DNA from: Blasia pusilla
Lineage: Eukaryota; Marchantiophyta; Marchantiopsida; Blasiales
Length of the DNA stretch: 64,000 nucleotides
Reading direction: 5' to 3'
Assembly: GCA_050084515.1 (NCBI GenBank)
Contig: CM114271.1
Coordinates: 44,206,001 to 44,270,000 of the forward strand
Position 1 is the stretch's first letter, and every line of letters begins with the position of its first letter. The translations under genes were made by a program, and so were the position numbers. The notes beneath the pieces were generated by a model that made no database searches, was not told the DNA's origin, and saw nothing but the letters and a program-made list of their open reading frames with translations. This document shows positions 32,615 to 44,860 of this stretch, one piece after another.

Positions 32615-33956
32615 TCCCAAAACATATTCCAGAAAACTTTTACAAACACCATTATGGGTTCAAAAAATCTCGTCCTTTATTACCTCCGAAGGAACCTCGG
32701 AAATGTACATTGAACCTCGTCTATGATTTCTTCAGCCTCCTAACTCTCCTCGGTGACAGTACCAAAGGAATGTCTTGGGATTCAAGTGGCTCCTCTGGCC
32801 GGTTGTAGACGGGGATGGAAAATGTTGGCGAATTCGAAAGCCTTGGCCCCCCCCCTAGGTACACCATAACGGTCCCATGTAACCTGTCTCGAGTCCCACC
32901 ACCTTCCTCGGCAAGTATACCTTATACGCTCTGCAATGTAACACCCATCCAAGTATCAATATCCGCTCCGCCCCCCCGGTAATACCACTATGGCAACCGT
33001 GACAGGTAGAAGGAATCCAACACGTCGAGAGAAGAAAAGAAGCCCTCACGCCTTTTACGAGTTGAGGGGAAGTAGCCAAGGGAAGAAGCCCGCCAGATTG
33101 CACGATCCAAAGGGTCGATCGGGCAACTGTCGAATCGAACAGTTGCCTGGAGGTGGTAAAAGGGTCCGATGGTCAAAAAGCGAAAAGTTGCAAGGAGGAG
33201 AAATCCGACGGGTTGCAAAGTAGAAGACCGTGGAGTACATAGACGATCACATTCGAAAAGACAAAATGATCAGCAAACAATTACAAGCACCACCATCGAT
33301 CGAAAAAATCTTCTGCTTTATATCATCCGAAAAAAGCTTGGAACTGTACATTTGATCTATTCTATGAAATCTTTTGCCAAATTATCAAAAAACTCCCTAC
33401 TCCAAACGGTGCAGTCAAGCTGGGTCGTTGAGTTCTTTGAACTCACTCGTCATCGTCTGAGAGCTCTTGCAAAATCACTTTCGGCCTTGCCCTCCCGATT
33501 TTGGGAATCGTTGGAAGTGACGATGGAGTCACTACCAAGGGTGGCTCTGGAACCGGAGCTCTCGGCTTTGGTGGAGAGTTGTACGCCCCAATGAGCCTTT
33601 CGTATTCTGCCTTTGCCTCATTGCAAAGGTCAAACAGTTCCTGCCTTCCCTCGAGGCAGAGAATGTTCCTGCCACTCTGCCAGGCGCCTCAGATACTCGC
33701 CCTTGAAAGGCCCACTAAGTCGAACACCAAGTCACCCGTCCTTGAGCAGAGCTCGATGAGCGTTTGCATCAGGGTTGGCGACTTTTCCCTTCCTCCCAGA
33801 AGCGGGGTACTATCTTGCATGTAAATTCCCGGGGGGGAATTGTACAAACTATCTAAGTTGTACCCATCTGAGCATGGATCCACAGGATCCTGGATCTTGA
33901 ACACCTGGAAATGGTGCTCGGGCCGAACGAAACAGTACACGTAGGAGTGGTCCATC

Positions 33957-34488
33957 GTCAGAATCAAAGACGAAACAATGTCAGAAACTAAAGAAGTCGC
34001 CTTGAGAAGATTTTCAATAATTGACTTTGGATCAACCTGTCGGAGTCCGACGGGTTGTTTTGTCCCGGACCCACCCGTCGGAACCCGACGGGTTGCAATT
34101 GCTTTTGGGTTTCCAAGTTGATTTTGGTTTTCGGATGCAACCCGTCGGAAGGCGACGGGTTCTTCGCTCAGACCAGCCCATGCTCGCTTTGAGATAAACC
34201 GTCGATAGCAACCCGTCGCTATTAGGCGGGTTGCATCGAAACCAAAATCAAGCGCAACCCGTCGGGTTCCGGACGGGTTGCGTGTACACCATGATTTTCC
34301 CTTTGTATGTGGGAAAGATGCAACCCGTCGGAAACCGACGGGTTGCTCTCACCGAGCATGGGCTGCTCTAAGCCCCAACAACCCGTCGCCTTCCGACGGA
34401 TTGCTCTGAACAAAAAAAAACCTGATCGACTCTCATTCTACACATCATTATAAGATAATTGAAATTATTATACAGAATATAGCCTTAC
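33957..34488 (-). repeat. Intron 3 of the B2 methyltransferase-like gene with palindromes
   Basis: Donor GTAAGG at 34488-34483. About seven palindromes between 34032 and 34405. The acceptor AG is mutated. Confidence 0.7.
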
Positions 34489-35459
34489 CCGAATCGACTC
34501 GTTGCGGATTGGAGTGGGTACTCGTTTTTGATGATCCAGGATTGTGCCCTCCTCCACTTTAGCGACCTCTTGACGACTTTGGAGGTTGAAGAGCTCGTCC
34601 TCGCTCCCTCCGAGTCAACACCAAGAAGCAGCCCCTGTCACTCAGATAGGCGTCTGCAAAGGAGAACAAAAGTGCAATCTGGTCATAAGTGAGCGGCAGA
34701 TTCCACTCAGGTACCTCGTCCGCCGGATTTTCGCCCCAAAGTCGCAACCCCGAGGGCAGATCGGCGATCAAGAGATCACCGCAACCTCTTCCACCACTCC
34801 ATTCACCGCCCGAGCGGTGTGCCCGTTTCGTTGGAGCTTCCTTCCTAGCGTTGTCAATTTTTCGATGGCGCTTGTCGACGCTTGAGAATCAAGTATTCGG
34901 CTCATCCAAGAAAGAGGTGAATCGAAGGAGGACGCTTGTCCGGTCGTTGTTTGTTGTGTCTTCCCAAGGATGATGGGTGTATTCTCCTTGGGACAACCGG
35001 GCACCTCTCGCTTCCGCTTCTCCCTAGTCTGGGGACGGCTTGTCGGGGTTTCGATGACCTCGGATTCTGGTGGCGTTTTCTTCGCCGAGGACCCGGTCCG
35101 ACCCTCTCTCCCTGCTCGTCCGGACGATTCCGCCTCTGGCCTCTCATCTTCAGGCTCTCTTTGGGAAGTCTCGGCCTCTGAATTTTTCCCTCCCCTCGCC
35201 TTGCCTTTGAGACCATTGTGGATTTGTCTTTGGTGTCCGGACCTTGGAAGCCAACTCAGCTGTCTCGTGGGCCTGCTCTTCTGCATCTCCTCCGAAGAAG
35301 TCTTCAGGCTGGACGAAATTGGGGATGTTGTCTTGTCCTGAGGCCACTGCATCATGAAGCACTCGTAAGTCCTTATCCATGATGTCTTCAGGGTTCTTGA
35401 AGTTGAGCCAAATGGGGCAATTCTCCACCTCCCAATCCGACATGTGCAGACCCGTTGGA

Positions 35460-35813
35460 CTCCGACGGGTCGCTTTGGGGCAATAACCTTCTAAACCTGC
35501 AGTCACTCGAGCAACTCGTCGGAGTCCGACGACTTGCATTCTTAAAAAAACAACCTCACAAGGCGGCCTGTTGAGCAACCCGTCGGACTCCGACGGTTTG
35601 CTTTGGGCCAAAAACTAGTTAAATCTATGTTCCATCAAACAAGTCGTCGGAGTCCGACGAGTGTCAATCTTAAAAAAACATCCGGAAAACCGTGCAGTCT
35701 AGCAACCCGTCGGAGTCCAACGAGTTGCTTTCTGCCTAAACAAACCTAACCCATTCATCAATCGAGCAACTCGTCGGAGTCCGACGAGTTGCGAAAGTGT
35801 TAAAGATAGTTAC
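35460..35813 (-). repeat. Intron 2 remnant of B2 with palindromes
   Basis: About five palindromes at 62-65-bp spacing, including a perfect 13+1+13 copy of the CTCGTCGG arm type at 35766-35792. The 3' end of the intron is missing through the deletion. Confidence 0.8.
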
Positions 35814-37270
35814 GTGTTCATGGCATGCATTGCCATCTCCACCGTCGCCATGTGATGAGGGTATGGGTGAAGGACCACTGCCTTCACGCAGAAATGTGCC
35901 TCCAATGAGTTGGGGCGCTCCTCCGCAAACTTGGTCCACGCCATGAACCTGTGATTTCCATCCCAGATGAAGAAATACAGATTCCTCATCCAGCTGAATT
36001 GCGTGCCCTCAACTTGCCTTCTGAAGTCCTGGTCTCGCATCCTCGAATGTGTCAAGATTTTCCAAGTCCTCCTCGGTAACAGAGCTTGGGTTCCATGCTC
36101 GTCGTAAGGCTGAACATAGAAGGGAGAAAAATGTCCACGAGGGATCTTTATCGCCGCCGATTGTTTTAATTGCGATGTCCTCGTCGGATGTATTTGTGGA
36201 CGTATTCCATTGTCCTTAATGTCAGAGTGGAATCCTCGGGCGTTGTGGCCTCCATGAGTGCCATCTGCTTTACCACCTGTAAGAACCGGGACAAGAGGAA
36301 TAAGCTACACTGAAATCCCAATGAATTGCAATTCACATAATTAAAAAAACCCAGAACCTCTCTTACCCGCTTGAAAATGGAGTCGGTTTCTTGACCAGCT
36401 AACTTGTCTGAGACAGGGGCTGGCAAATCGATTGGGAACTCCTCGATCCGATAGAGGTCGATGTCCTCCGCCGGGCTTGGAGTCGAGAATGACCGCTCTT
36501 CGGCTTCTTCCGCCATCTCCACCATCTCCACGCTGGCGGTCCTCATCACCTCGTCGTCATCGATTTGAACTGGTGTTGTTTCCACTATGTTGATTGTGTC
36601 CCCGGACTTTGTGGGGGACATTTCCCGCATCTCAACACTTGCGGTTGGACGGGCTGGGCTATCTTCAATGGCTATCTCTTTTTCCCGCCTCGCTTTAGCC
36701 AATTTCGCCCTCCTCATCGACGCGTCCAGACGCTTCTTTTCTCTCTTTTCGTCGGCGATCCTTTTCTTCAAGGCCTGCGACGTCTCGGCCTCTTCGTTCT
36801 GTTTATCTAGCGCCGCTTGAACACGTCTTGCCAGAAGCACTTGGTTGTGCATCTCCGCTTCCCTTTCCCGCTCCTCGATTTCCTGCTGCCTAATTTCATT
36901 CGCCGAACGAGGCGCAAGAGAAGCTGACGCAGGAGTCCTAATGGACTTGGGAGTGAAGCTCCCGGACTTGTTGGCTTGTGTTTTTTTCCTCGTCATTTTT
37001 TCCAGAAATGCCTCCGCCTATGTCCACGACGATTCCCTTGATCAGTCGCCTTGCTGATGTCTAGATGGGAGCTCGTCTCGCCTTGATGGTTAGCTCGAAT
37101 CGTCCCAATATTGCTCGGTCGAACCGTCTCGCTCTCGTTCCCTCCTATCGACTCGCGATGTGTCGCCGTGTGAAATGCCCCTTTCGTTTCTTATCAGCTG
37201 CTGTGCTCGAGAGTGAGGAGTGAGGAATGAAGATTGCGAAATGAGAAACCGGAAATGGGCGACTTCTGCC

Positions 37271-38038
37271 CTGTTTATACTTTTCTAGCCGTTGGGCTGA
37301 CCGTTGGGTCCCGTCGTCCTTTCAACGGCGACGTGCCGAATGTTACGGAAGTCCGGACGTGAAAAATCGCAACCCATCGGAGTCCGACAGGTTGCGCAGC
37401 TCCGCCATCCTGGGTACGTCGCCACGTGCGCGAGCAACCCGTCGGAGCCCAACGGGTTGAGCGCCTCCGTCGTCTTCGGAAAAGAACGCGAGGTACCTGC
37501 GCAACCCGTCGGAGACCGACATATTGCGCGCCTCTGCCATCCTGCAAACGTCGCCACGTGCGCGAGCAACCCGTCGGCGACCGACGGGTTGAGCGCCTCC
37601 GTCGTCTTCAGAAAACAACGCGAGGTACCCGCGCAAGCCGTCGGAGACCGACATGTTGCGCGCCTCCGCCGTGTTTGGGACGGGAACGGGACGTATTTTG
37701 GGCAATCCGTCGGAGACTGTTGGGTTGCACGCTTCCCTCATCAAGGGTTAGGAACGATGGCTTCCCGTGCAAGTCGTCGGAGTCTGGCCTGGTCGCACCA
37801 CAAAGCGACGCCCTTGCGCAACCCGTTGACGGCGACGGGTTGCACGCCTTGCCGTCTTTGGGCTCAAAAGCGAGGCACCGCGAACTCGGGAACAGAGGCG
37901 GTTTGCGCCTCCGGCATCTTTGAGCAAGAAGGAGCGGTATCCGGCAAGTCGTCGGAGAAGCGGACGGGTTGCTCGCCGACAATGTTTAGCGAGCGTGCAA
38001 CCCGTCCAGTATTTGTTTCCTATTCACTATAAATTAAA
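37271..38038. promoter_or_regulatory. Divergent promoter of B2 with regular palindrome array
   Basis: TATAAACAG (minus strand) at 37271-37279. Palindromes start at about 37369, 37434, 37501, 37566, 37633, 37702, 37769 and 37818, i.e. 65-69 bp apart for the first seven. Spacers alternate between a type with GCCATCCTGGGTACGTCGCC and a type with GTCGTCTTCGGAAAAGAACG, so the higher-order unit is about 132 bp. Confidence 0.85.
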
Positions 38039-38088
38039 TATTCTCATTCTCATTCTCATTCTCGTCTCCTCTGAGGAATCTTCTTGGA

Positions 38089-41000
38089 ATGGATAATTAT
38101 GTTAAGCTCACTTGTGGCGAGTCATATGGCGGCCCTTCCTCAATCAGAAATCATTCGACTCCAAGCTCGTGAGTCTTTCGTGAGTGATGGATGAAAATTT
38201 TCTGTCATTCGATTTCTTCTTCAATTGGAACCATCTTTGTATCCAAAGATGTTAGGGTGGAAGGTCGGAAGACATAATAGGTGAGACAGTCCAGCCAAAG
38301 TGACCTCAGACCGTAAAGTATGGAATCTCCTACATGCCGTAAATGGTCATCTGAGTTTACGGCCGCCCCTCGAATTCGTCCGTTTCCCAAGTAGACGGTC
38401 TAGAATTTCCTAGTGCTCCGAGCTCTCACGTTTGCAACTCCAAGCTCTGCAGATCCGGCTTCGACTCCAACTTCACACACTCGTAACAATGTTGTTCTTC
38501 CTGAAGAGATTCCGGATGTTATCAACCTCGGCGGATGGCTTCGGACATCAATCGGCCCTGTGTCCGCTTTACTCGTTCTCTTGCGAGTATCGGCAATAGT
38601 TTGCTTTCGTCTCGCTCTTGAAAATGTTCAAGCACATTCTTGTCGACATTTAGCCGCCACCCACATACGATGGTAATTGCATTTTTGAGTTGCCTCCACT
38701 TTCGCTCCTGCTCAAAAGAAGGATGGAGGGCGCTGAAGGGTATGGACAGAAAGTCGATTGTCATCGATGGTGCAAGCTTCAACGGACTAGTGCTTCCATC
38801 CCGGATGGTCCTTGGATTGTCTCCAGCCGCCAATGAGTGGGAGCCTTGGAGTATAGAAGTCCAGCATGCCCGTATCTAGAGCGCAACGGGCGAGTCAATA
38901 CGCCGTAATTCCCCCAAGAATGCAGAAACTCCATACGAGGTGGGTGCCACAATACCGCCGGAGGCCATCGATGTCCTCATTGTCGGGCATCGCCTTCGCG
39001 TTGGAGCGTGTCACGCATACATATTTTCATTGTCCATGACTTGGGCTCCACGCCGAGTATACAAAGGCTGGCGGTTCATGTTGGCTCCCACACTCATCCC
39101 GTGACCAATGCAATTCAAAGACACATCAAGGAGGATGTGGCGAAGAAAGTATCCGAGGTCTTGAAACTCTCCGGGTTCAAAGCCCGGGGTGATCAAACTC
39201 ACAACGGCATCACAAATTTGTGAACAATTGCTTGGAATCCTCGGACGAGGCGAGATCACGGCGGTTGAGGAGAAACAACTCTGGGAAAATCTCGCATTTT
39301 CGCTGATCTGAATGCTTCCGAATTTCTTTGCGTCGAATACGAGTTACGGATGGAAAGACGGCCGAAATGGATGCCATCGCGAGAATCAAGGCCAACTCCA
39401 GATTTCCATTCATTCGAGATGGCGTTCATGGGCCAAGGAGGCGAGGATCCAGGGCCTATGTCTTCAAAATGTCAACCACAGTCCGTCGAGTGGCCTTGAT
39501 CTTATAGATCGAATGAGGGAAGGGAAGATCTTTACTGGAGCTGGGTCAGCTTTGATATTTGCTCTGAGTGCTTTGAACGGATGGTTGCGATGGGTGCTCA
39601 CGTTTATGACCATGTGGAGAAGGGACTCGTAACTATATTTGTGTGTGAAGTAAAGGCGAAGAGCGTTGGCGGTTTGAAGATGTGTTGGTTACTCTTATTG
39701 GAGGTGGTGAAGGGAAAACAAAAGGCCACCTCCGGAAATTTATGGGTTCATGGCGGACAATGCACAACCTGGGTGGATTGCTATCCGGGAAGTGTTCAGG
39801 GTGGAGAGGTTCAACCGGAGAGGGAAAGGTCGGATGCTTTCCATTGGCAATGATGTGACCCGGTACACCAAATCTTGCATCAAGGAGAATAAGAGGACAG
39901 AGCATGTCACTCTACTCCAACGCTGCAAGGACAAAGCAAAACCTTGAAGCAGGCCATGGATTGCCGGGGAAGAACTTCATGGGTGGTGGAGGAAGCATGC
40001 GATTGAGGGGAAGTACAAAGAGTTGTGCTCTTGGTTGAGTTGGTGGATATGACGTATGAGACAATGGGGAAACTTCATGCGGCAGTGAGTTCACTATTTT
40101 GTCTTGTCAAGCTCACGCTGAGAATTGTTTGTAAAGTTGTAGCTCAGGGGTGAAGCGTGGGAATTATATGGATTTCAAACCCAAGAAACCAAGCAAGTCG
40201 TCGGATGCGACGGGTTGCCGAGTGTGCAACCCGACGGAAACCGACGGGTTGCATCCAGATATTTGGTGTCGTCAGTGTGCAACCATTCGGGACCCGACGG
40301 GTCACAGAGTCGTTCATGGGATGCCTCGGCCTTGCAACCCGTCATGTTCCGACGGGTTGCAGTAGGTGGGTTTAAGGTTACAACACGCCGGGACCCGGAC
40401 GGGTTGCGAGTCGTTCATGGGATGCTCGGGCCTGCAACCCGCCTGGTTCCGGCAGTCGCTTATTTCTTTGACTCTGGGTTATTTTCGTTCCCTTCTAACA
40501 TTGCCGTCGTTCGTTGCGAGGGATTGAACGTTCATGAAAATGCCCTCTGCCCCAACACAAGTGGAGCAGAAAGTGTTCATTCCTCTTGGAGGTCGTCACA
40601 AGCATGCCAACGAATTTCACTTGTTGAGGCATGCCAACAAGACCAGGCAAGAGCAATGCTACAGTCTGTAGCATCCCATATCTTCCTCACAAAAGGCATA
40701 ACAAAAGGAAAAGGGCCGTCGATCTACGAGCTCTATGTCAGGGCGGCTGTGAGATCTGGTGATGAAAAATTGTATGTCGAAGCCTTCAACCGGTGCGTAG
40801 CTGGAACTCCACTCGAGCAAGACGTACACATAGGTGGGGATATTTGTGGGCGGGTTTCAAGGCGTCCCATACTGGATGGTGGTAAGCGATCCGAACGAGA
40901 CTCGTGGAGACCAGATAAGTATCTTGACTTCAGGCAGGTGAAGAGGCAGCATCGAGGAACAAATCCGGTGATTGATTTGGATGAGAAAATTACACCGCCC

Positions 41001-42028
41001 AAGTATTCGGGGACCCCGGACCCGTCCCAAATCCGTGATGGAGTTACTTCTCCAAAATCAGTGAATGTTTTATTTCAAAAGCCCTCCGTTGCTGGAAGTT
41101 CGCAACATCCCACATCCCAGGGTGGTTCAACAATATGGGATTCCGGTAATGGAGGTGGATTGCAACCTAAAACGATGGCATATATCTTGGAGCAACCCAG
41201 GACGTGGAACCACTTGCAGGGCAGAATCTGATGGCATTAGGAGAGCATGCGGCACTTTCCTAAATAAGAACCGTACAAGGACCGGACGACCCTTTGCCTG
41301 GGTTTTGGGGACTCAAAACCTTTGATCGTTTCACGAGGACCAGGGATCAATTGAAGTACTTCTTCGCCCAAATGAGTCTTGCGCTTTCGGAAGTCTTATC
41401 CAGTGCCATTGGAGCTCAGGAATACCCCACGATTTGGCCCATTGCCGCAGCACGAATCGCACTCAAGCAAGTGGACAATCTTACAAGTTTGGTTTTGATT
41501 CAGAGCGGGGAAGTTCGGAGCATGTTAGATTCTGAGACCTTCGCATTTTGTATTCAACCCAAGATTGATGTCAACATGTACCCGGAGAAGGTGGATGATC
41601 TCAATCCATTATTTTTGTTTGAGTCTAGAAATGGGGTGAAGAGAAACAGAATGTGTAGGCCAACGGTGGAGAGAGCAAAACGAATTGCAGTAGCTCGGGA
41701 GGCAAAAATGGAGATCATCGCCAGGAAAGATGTCTTGAGTGGCAATAGAATAGGAAGGATGTATTGGGTCAGGAACAACACTGTAAATTCAAGTGTCACA
41801 GGGGTGTATGTGGTGCACATCTGTTGCTTTCCCACATGTTCATGTGATGACTTTGTCCAAAGAGAGACAAGTGGCAAAAGGTATTTCCCTTGTAAGCACA
41901 TGTATTATGTGTTCTTTGGTAGTTTTAAGAGAGTCGGAGGTAGGAGTAGGAATCCACCAACCAGTGTCCCTCAAAGAAGTTCAAAGTATTTTAAACAAAC
42001 CACTTTGAGGATGCAAAATGAAGTTTAA
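38089..42028 (+). pseudogene. MULE transposase of B2
   Basis: Begins at the conserved ATG of MDNYVKLTCG (soon frameshifted) and ends after the SWIM finger (about 41840-41910, CSCDDFV ... CKHMYY) and a shifted tail. The core reads MADNAQPGWIAIREVFRVER near 39750 and SDAFHWQ in the overlapping frame; SCIKENKRTEHVTLLQRC follows. The N-terminal 500 bp has many single-base indels. The block 40215-41231 has a long frame with ITKGKGPSIYELYVRAAV and PVIDLDEKITPPKYSG. Confidence 0.78.
40198..40456 (+). repeat. Palindrome array in the B2 transposase gene
   Basis: About five copies between the same coding blocks as in MULE-A. Confidence 0.7.
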
Positions 42029-42426
42029 GATTGTACTTTTATTTTTTTCTCAACCTTCACTGTGAGCTTGAACTCTATTCAGCCCGGGGCAAATGATAGA
42101 TTTTTTCCAGACCTTGGATGGAAAAAGTGATTGGTTCCACACTTATGATTCCACTGATTTCTCAGTTTTGTAAATTTTGTGCAATTTGCAACTCGTCGGA
42201 CTCAAAGGGGTTGCCAAAATGTGGAAGAGGAAAGAAAAACTGTGGGATTGTTTAATAAATGAACAAAAAAGTGCAAAAAAATTCACACAAAAAGTTTCCT
42301 CTCTTCAACCCAACGGAAACTCTCTTCAAAAAAAAGTATCTATTTCGGTTAAAGGTAGTTTCCTCTCTCCTCTCTCCTCTCTCCTCTCTCCTCTCTTCCT
42401 CTCTTCCTCTCCTCTTACCGCACCTC

Positions 42427-42436
42427 CCCCAGAAGA
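42427..42436. repeat. Right target-site duplication of composite MULE-B
   Basis: CCCCAGAAGA, identical to 19580-19589. Confidence 0.9.
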
Positions 42437-42445
42437 CAAACACAA

Positions 42446-42807
42446 TGTGAGAAAACAGAAAGTAACGAAATCACTGAAATCTTTACAAAACTTAGAGATA
42501 CAAAGTGGCCTAGTCCGTCCGTGCGCTCATAGAAGAGCTTCGATGGAACCTGAACATGGAGATAACTCGACATACGAGACTATTTCACTACTCGGGAAAC
42601 TAGGGTTTTTTATCTATTTTTCTTCGTTTCTATTAATAGAATTTTTTGGTTATATAATCCTAGTAACGCTACTCGAGAAATCTCCTACGTCATATTACTA
42701 TGACTCCTTCGACATCTAAGTCAGAACCATCAATCTAGGCTTCTCCTCATACAAGGGGGCCGATTAGATTAATGGTGCTCAAAGAAGTGGATGTTGAGAA
42801 TCCAACA
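42446..42807 (-). mobile_element. Solo LTR 1
   Basis: Read on the minus strand it starts TGTTGGATTCTCAACATCC and ends TTTTCTCACA, typical LTR boundaries. The flanking 5-mers are CACAA (42441-42445) and CACAC directly after, or CACAA at 42810-42814 if two more bases belong to the LTR. No primer-binding site or polypurine tract adjoins it. About 85-90% identical by eye to solo LTR 2. Confidence 0.75.
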
Positions 42808-43689
42808 CACACAAATAGGTCTTGATCGATTACAAAAGGTTGAATCTTGCATCTTTCAAATAAGACCCACATTCCTTCACTAGTTTACATCATAAAGTTT
42901 TAGGGCATGTCAATCTTGGAGATCCAATCTAAGGATCACTGTCATACTATTCGAATGCATTCCTATGTCAACCAGATGTAATATTACAACCATGCCTCTT
43001 ATGAATATGCTTTTTAAGTATCGGAGAAAAAGGCTCAAGGATTTTCATGATATGAGGAATCATCCATTTACGCAGTCCATGACACTCAAGACTTTCACTG
43101 GGTATCAAGGTTCCAACTTTGGGCTTAAGGTCTTAGTGACTATTTTGGGAGACACAATTTTGGCTATGGATTGTACAAAACACTGAACATTAGAGCATTT
43201 GATATCGGGCCACTAACTCTCTATCTTTGAAATTGGGAGACCAAATCAATTTGTTCTTCCAAATGGAACTAACACACATTGATTCACTCATATCCACCAC
43301 ATCTGCAGCCCATTCTCAAACTCTAAATGTAATTAAGTCTATTTTGAGTTCTAAATCCTTTCTTCCTTGACCTCCAAAGTGCAGACTATACTCATTTAAG
43401 TAGTGCCTATTGTAGCCTTGCAACGATAGACCCCACAAAGTGCAGAAGAAAAGATAGAGTAAAGCTATGGTGAAAACCATCTAAGAATGAGTCAACATTT
43501 GAAGCCTATATGGCCTGAAAAACTATGGCATTCCTTTAGTAAGTTGTCATGCTCAACAATAGGGATAGCGTGGAAAGATCAAATCAAATCAAATTCACAG
43601 ATAGTGGAGTCACTTAGGATGATGGTGAATCCAAAACGTAGATTTTAAATCATATGAGATGATCCCGTAGAAAGATCATTGGCAAAAAA
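42808..43689. other. Spacer between solo LTR 1 and helicase remnant
   Basis: AT-rich, with short ORFs only (for example 42965-43186). No recognisable family; it could contain the decayed upstream part of the helicase element. Confidence 0.4.
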
Positions 43690-43699
43690 GTATCTCGGC

Positions 43700-44860
43700 A
43701 GATGATCTTACTACAAAGCAACTTCTACTATTTGAAATTCTAAAACAAATGTCATCTGGGATAGTCATGATTACAGGACCACCTAGCTGTGGAAAGACAT
43801 TCTGCATTCACTTCATACAAAGCTATTGGGAAAACCTTCCACTTCCTTGCTTGCTAACTCCCACTACCAGAATTTTTATTGTTTGATTGCACAGTACTGC
43901 AACCACTATTCATTCAGCTTTTGGTATGCCCATAAAGGGTGACCTATCGTCTATGCATGCGGCATCCAACCAGTATTGTAAGCTAAAGGAAGCAAGAATA
44001 GTCATTATTGAGGAATGCTTGATGCTCACACCCCGTCTACTGCAGATCATTGCAATGAGATTGTACCAAGTGATGCCTTCAACTGACCTGAATCCCTTCT
44101 CAAATAAATTAGTTATATTGGTTGGAGACCTATGTCGATTATCTCCTGTATGCCGACATAAGTGTGACACCCTTTTTTTATTATGTCATATATTGTCATC
44201 ACCATTCTATGCTACTATGACAAAATATCATCTCTCTATAGGAATAAGGCATAGTGTAGGTCCTATGTTTTTACAAATTCTACATTTTATACATACAGCA
44301 ACACCAACTCAATGTGACATCAATAGAGTACTTGGTGATTGCTTTACAGATGAGAATAACGCCATTGATTTCTAAGATGACAGTACTCAAGTCATCTGCT
44401 CCCATCGTATCGATGTTCAGCTTTTTAATGTTATTATGCTTAAGAGGTTGTATGGTAGTGCAAATATAATTCCTATTTACATTTCAACAGATACACCTAC
44501 TGAAGTAGATCTACAGCCGATGATACCTTCCATCAAATTCAGTTCTTGGCATTTGGTTGTAGGATATTACTACCCTCCAATATTGATATTGTGAACGCAA
44601 CAGTTAACGGTGCATATGCTACTATACTTGAATGCATCTACGTTGCCCAGCAGTTGAAAACCATTGTTGTTAGGCTCCACTCTAACAATAAACTAATTCA
44701 GGCATCAAGGACAAATTTTGCTCGTTATGATGCACAAACAAGATATCATAAGAGCACATTCCTTATTGTTTTGGGGTATGCCATGATTGCTCATAAGAGC
44801 CAAGGTCTCATAGTGCATGGGAAATGTATGCTTGTTCTTAAGACAACATTTGCACCATGA
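43700..44860 (+). pseudogene. PIF1/Helitron-type helicase remnant
   Basis: Readable superfamily 1 helicase motifs in order: Walker A as ITGPPSCGKTF (about 43770), ATTIHSAFG, Walker B-like RIVIIEECLM, motif III as LVGDLCRLSPV, and after a gap RILLPSNIDIVNATVNGAY and motif VI-like LGYAMIAHKSQGL. This is the signature of PIF1-like helicases, including the helicase half of Helitron Rep/Hel proteins. An in-frame TGA at 43884-43886, a stop near 44374 and a frameshift near 44540 show decay. No Rep (HUH) domain is seen nearby, so Helitron origin is not proven. Confidence 0.7.

Larger units (their letters stand above)
33440..36996 (-). pseudogene. ParB/methyltransferase-like gene of B2, internally deleted
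   Basis: Exon 1 (36996-36367) is the cleanest in the window: MTRKKTQANKSGSFTPKSIR, NEIRQQEIEEREREAEMHNQ, then an acidic region with IDDDEVMRTASVEMVEMAEE. Intron 1 is about 90 bp (GTAAGAG to TTACAG). Exon 2 (36276-35814) contains FIWDGNHRFMAWTKFAEERP. Intron 2 then fuses to the middle of exon 3 at about 35455, removing about 1 kb. The motif IV-like site reads IADLPSGLRLWGE. Exon 4 (33957 downward) has lost its acceptor AG and has a TGA after VGLSRASI. Comparing these defects with the other copies suggests that each copy decayed independently. Confidence 0.7.
19590..42426. mobile_element. MULE-B, 22.8-kb nested and rearranged composite
   Basis: Outer ends GGGGGCTGGTATTTTGGCAG at 19590 and TTACCGCACCTC at 42426, with a 10-bp duplication. 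It has three segments: left part of element Y in forward orientation (19590-21734), the rest of Y inverted (21735-31602), and a nearly full element B2 in forward orientation (31612-42426). An internal 9-mer CCCAGAAGT at 21726-21734 reappears inverted at 31603-31611, exactly bordering the Y break, as expected for the duplication made when B2 inserted into Y. Insertion of B2 in reverse, followed by inversion of everything between Y's break and the outer right end, produces this order. Confidence 0.8.
31612..42426 (+). mobile_element. Element B2, nested family member
   Basis: Starts TATTCTGGTAGGAGAG, missing the first about nine bases of the family terminus, and ends TTACCGCACCTC. Same gene order as MULE-A. 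Distinguishing changes: a ~650-bp foreign segment replaces part of the left arm, and about 1 kb of exon 3 is deleted from the methyltransferase-like gene. Confidence 0.8.

Noticed and set aside
43887-44375. A separate gene starting at 43887
   Set aside because: It begins right after an in-frame TGA inside the helicase; the Walker A motif lies upstream in the same frame, so it is part of one broken gene.
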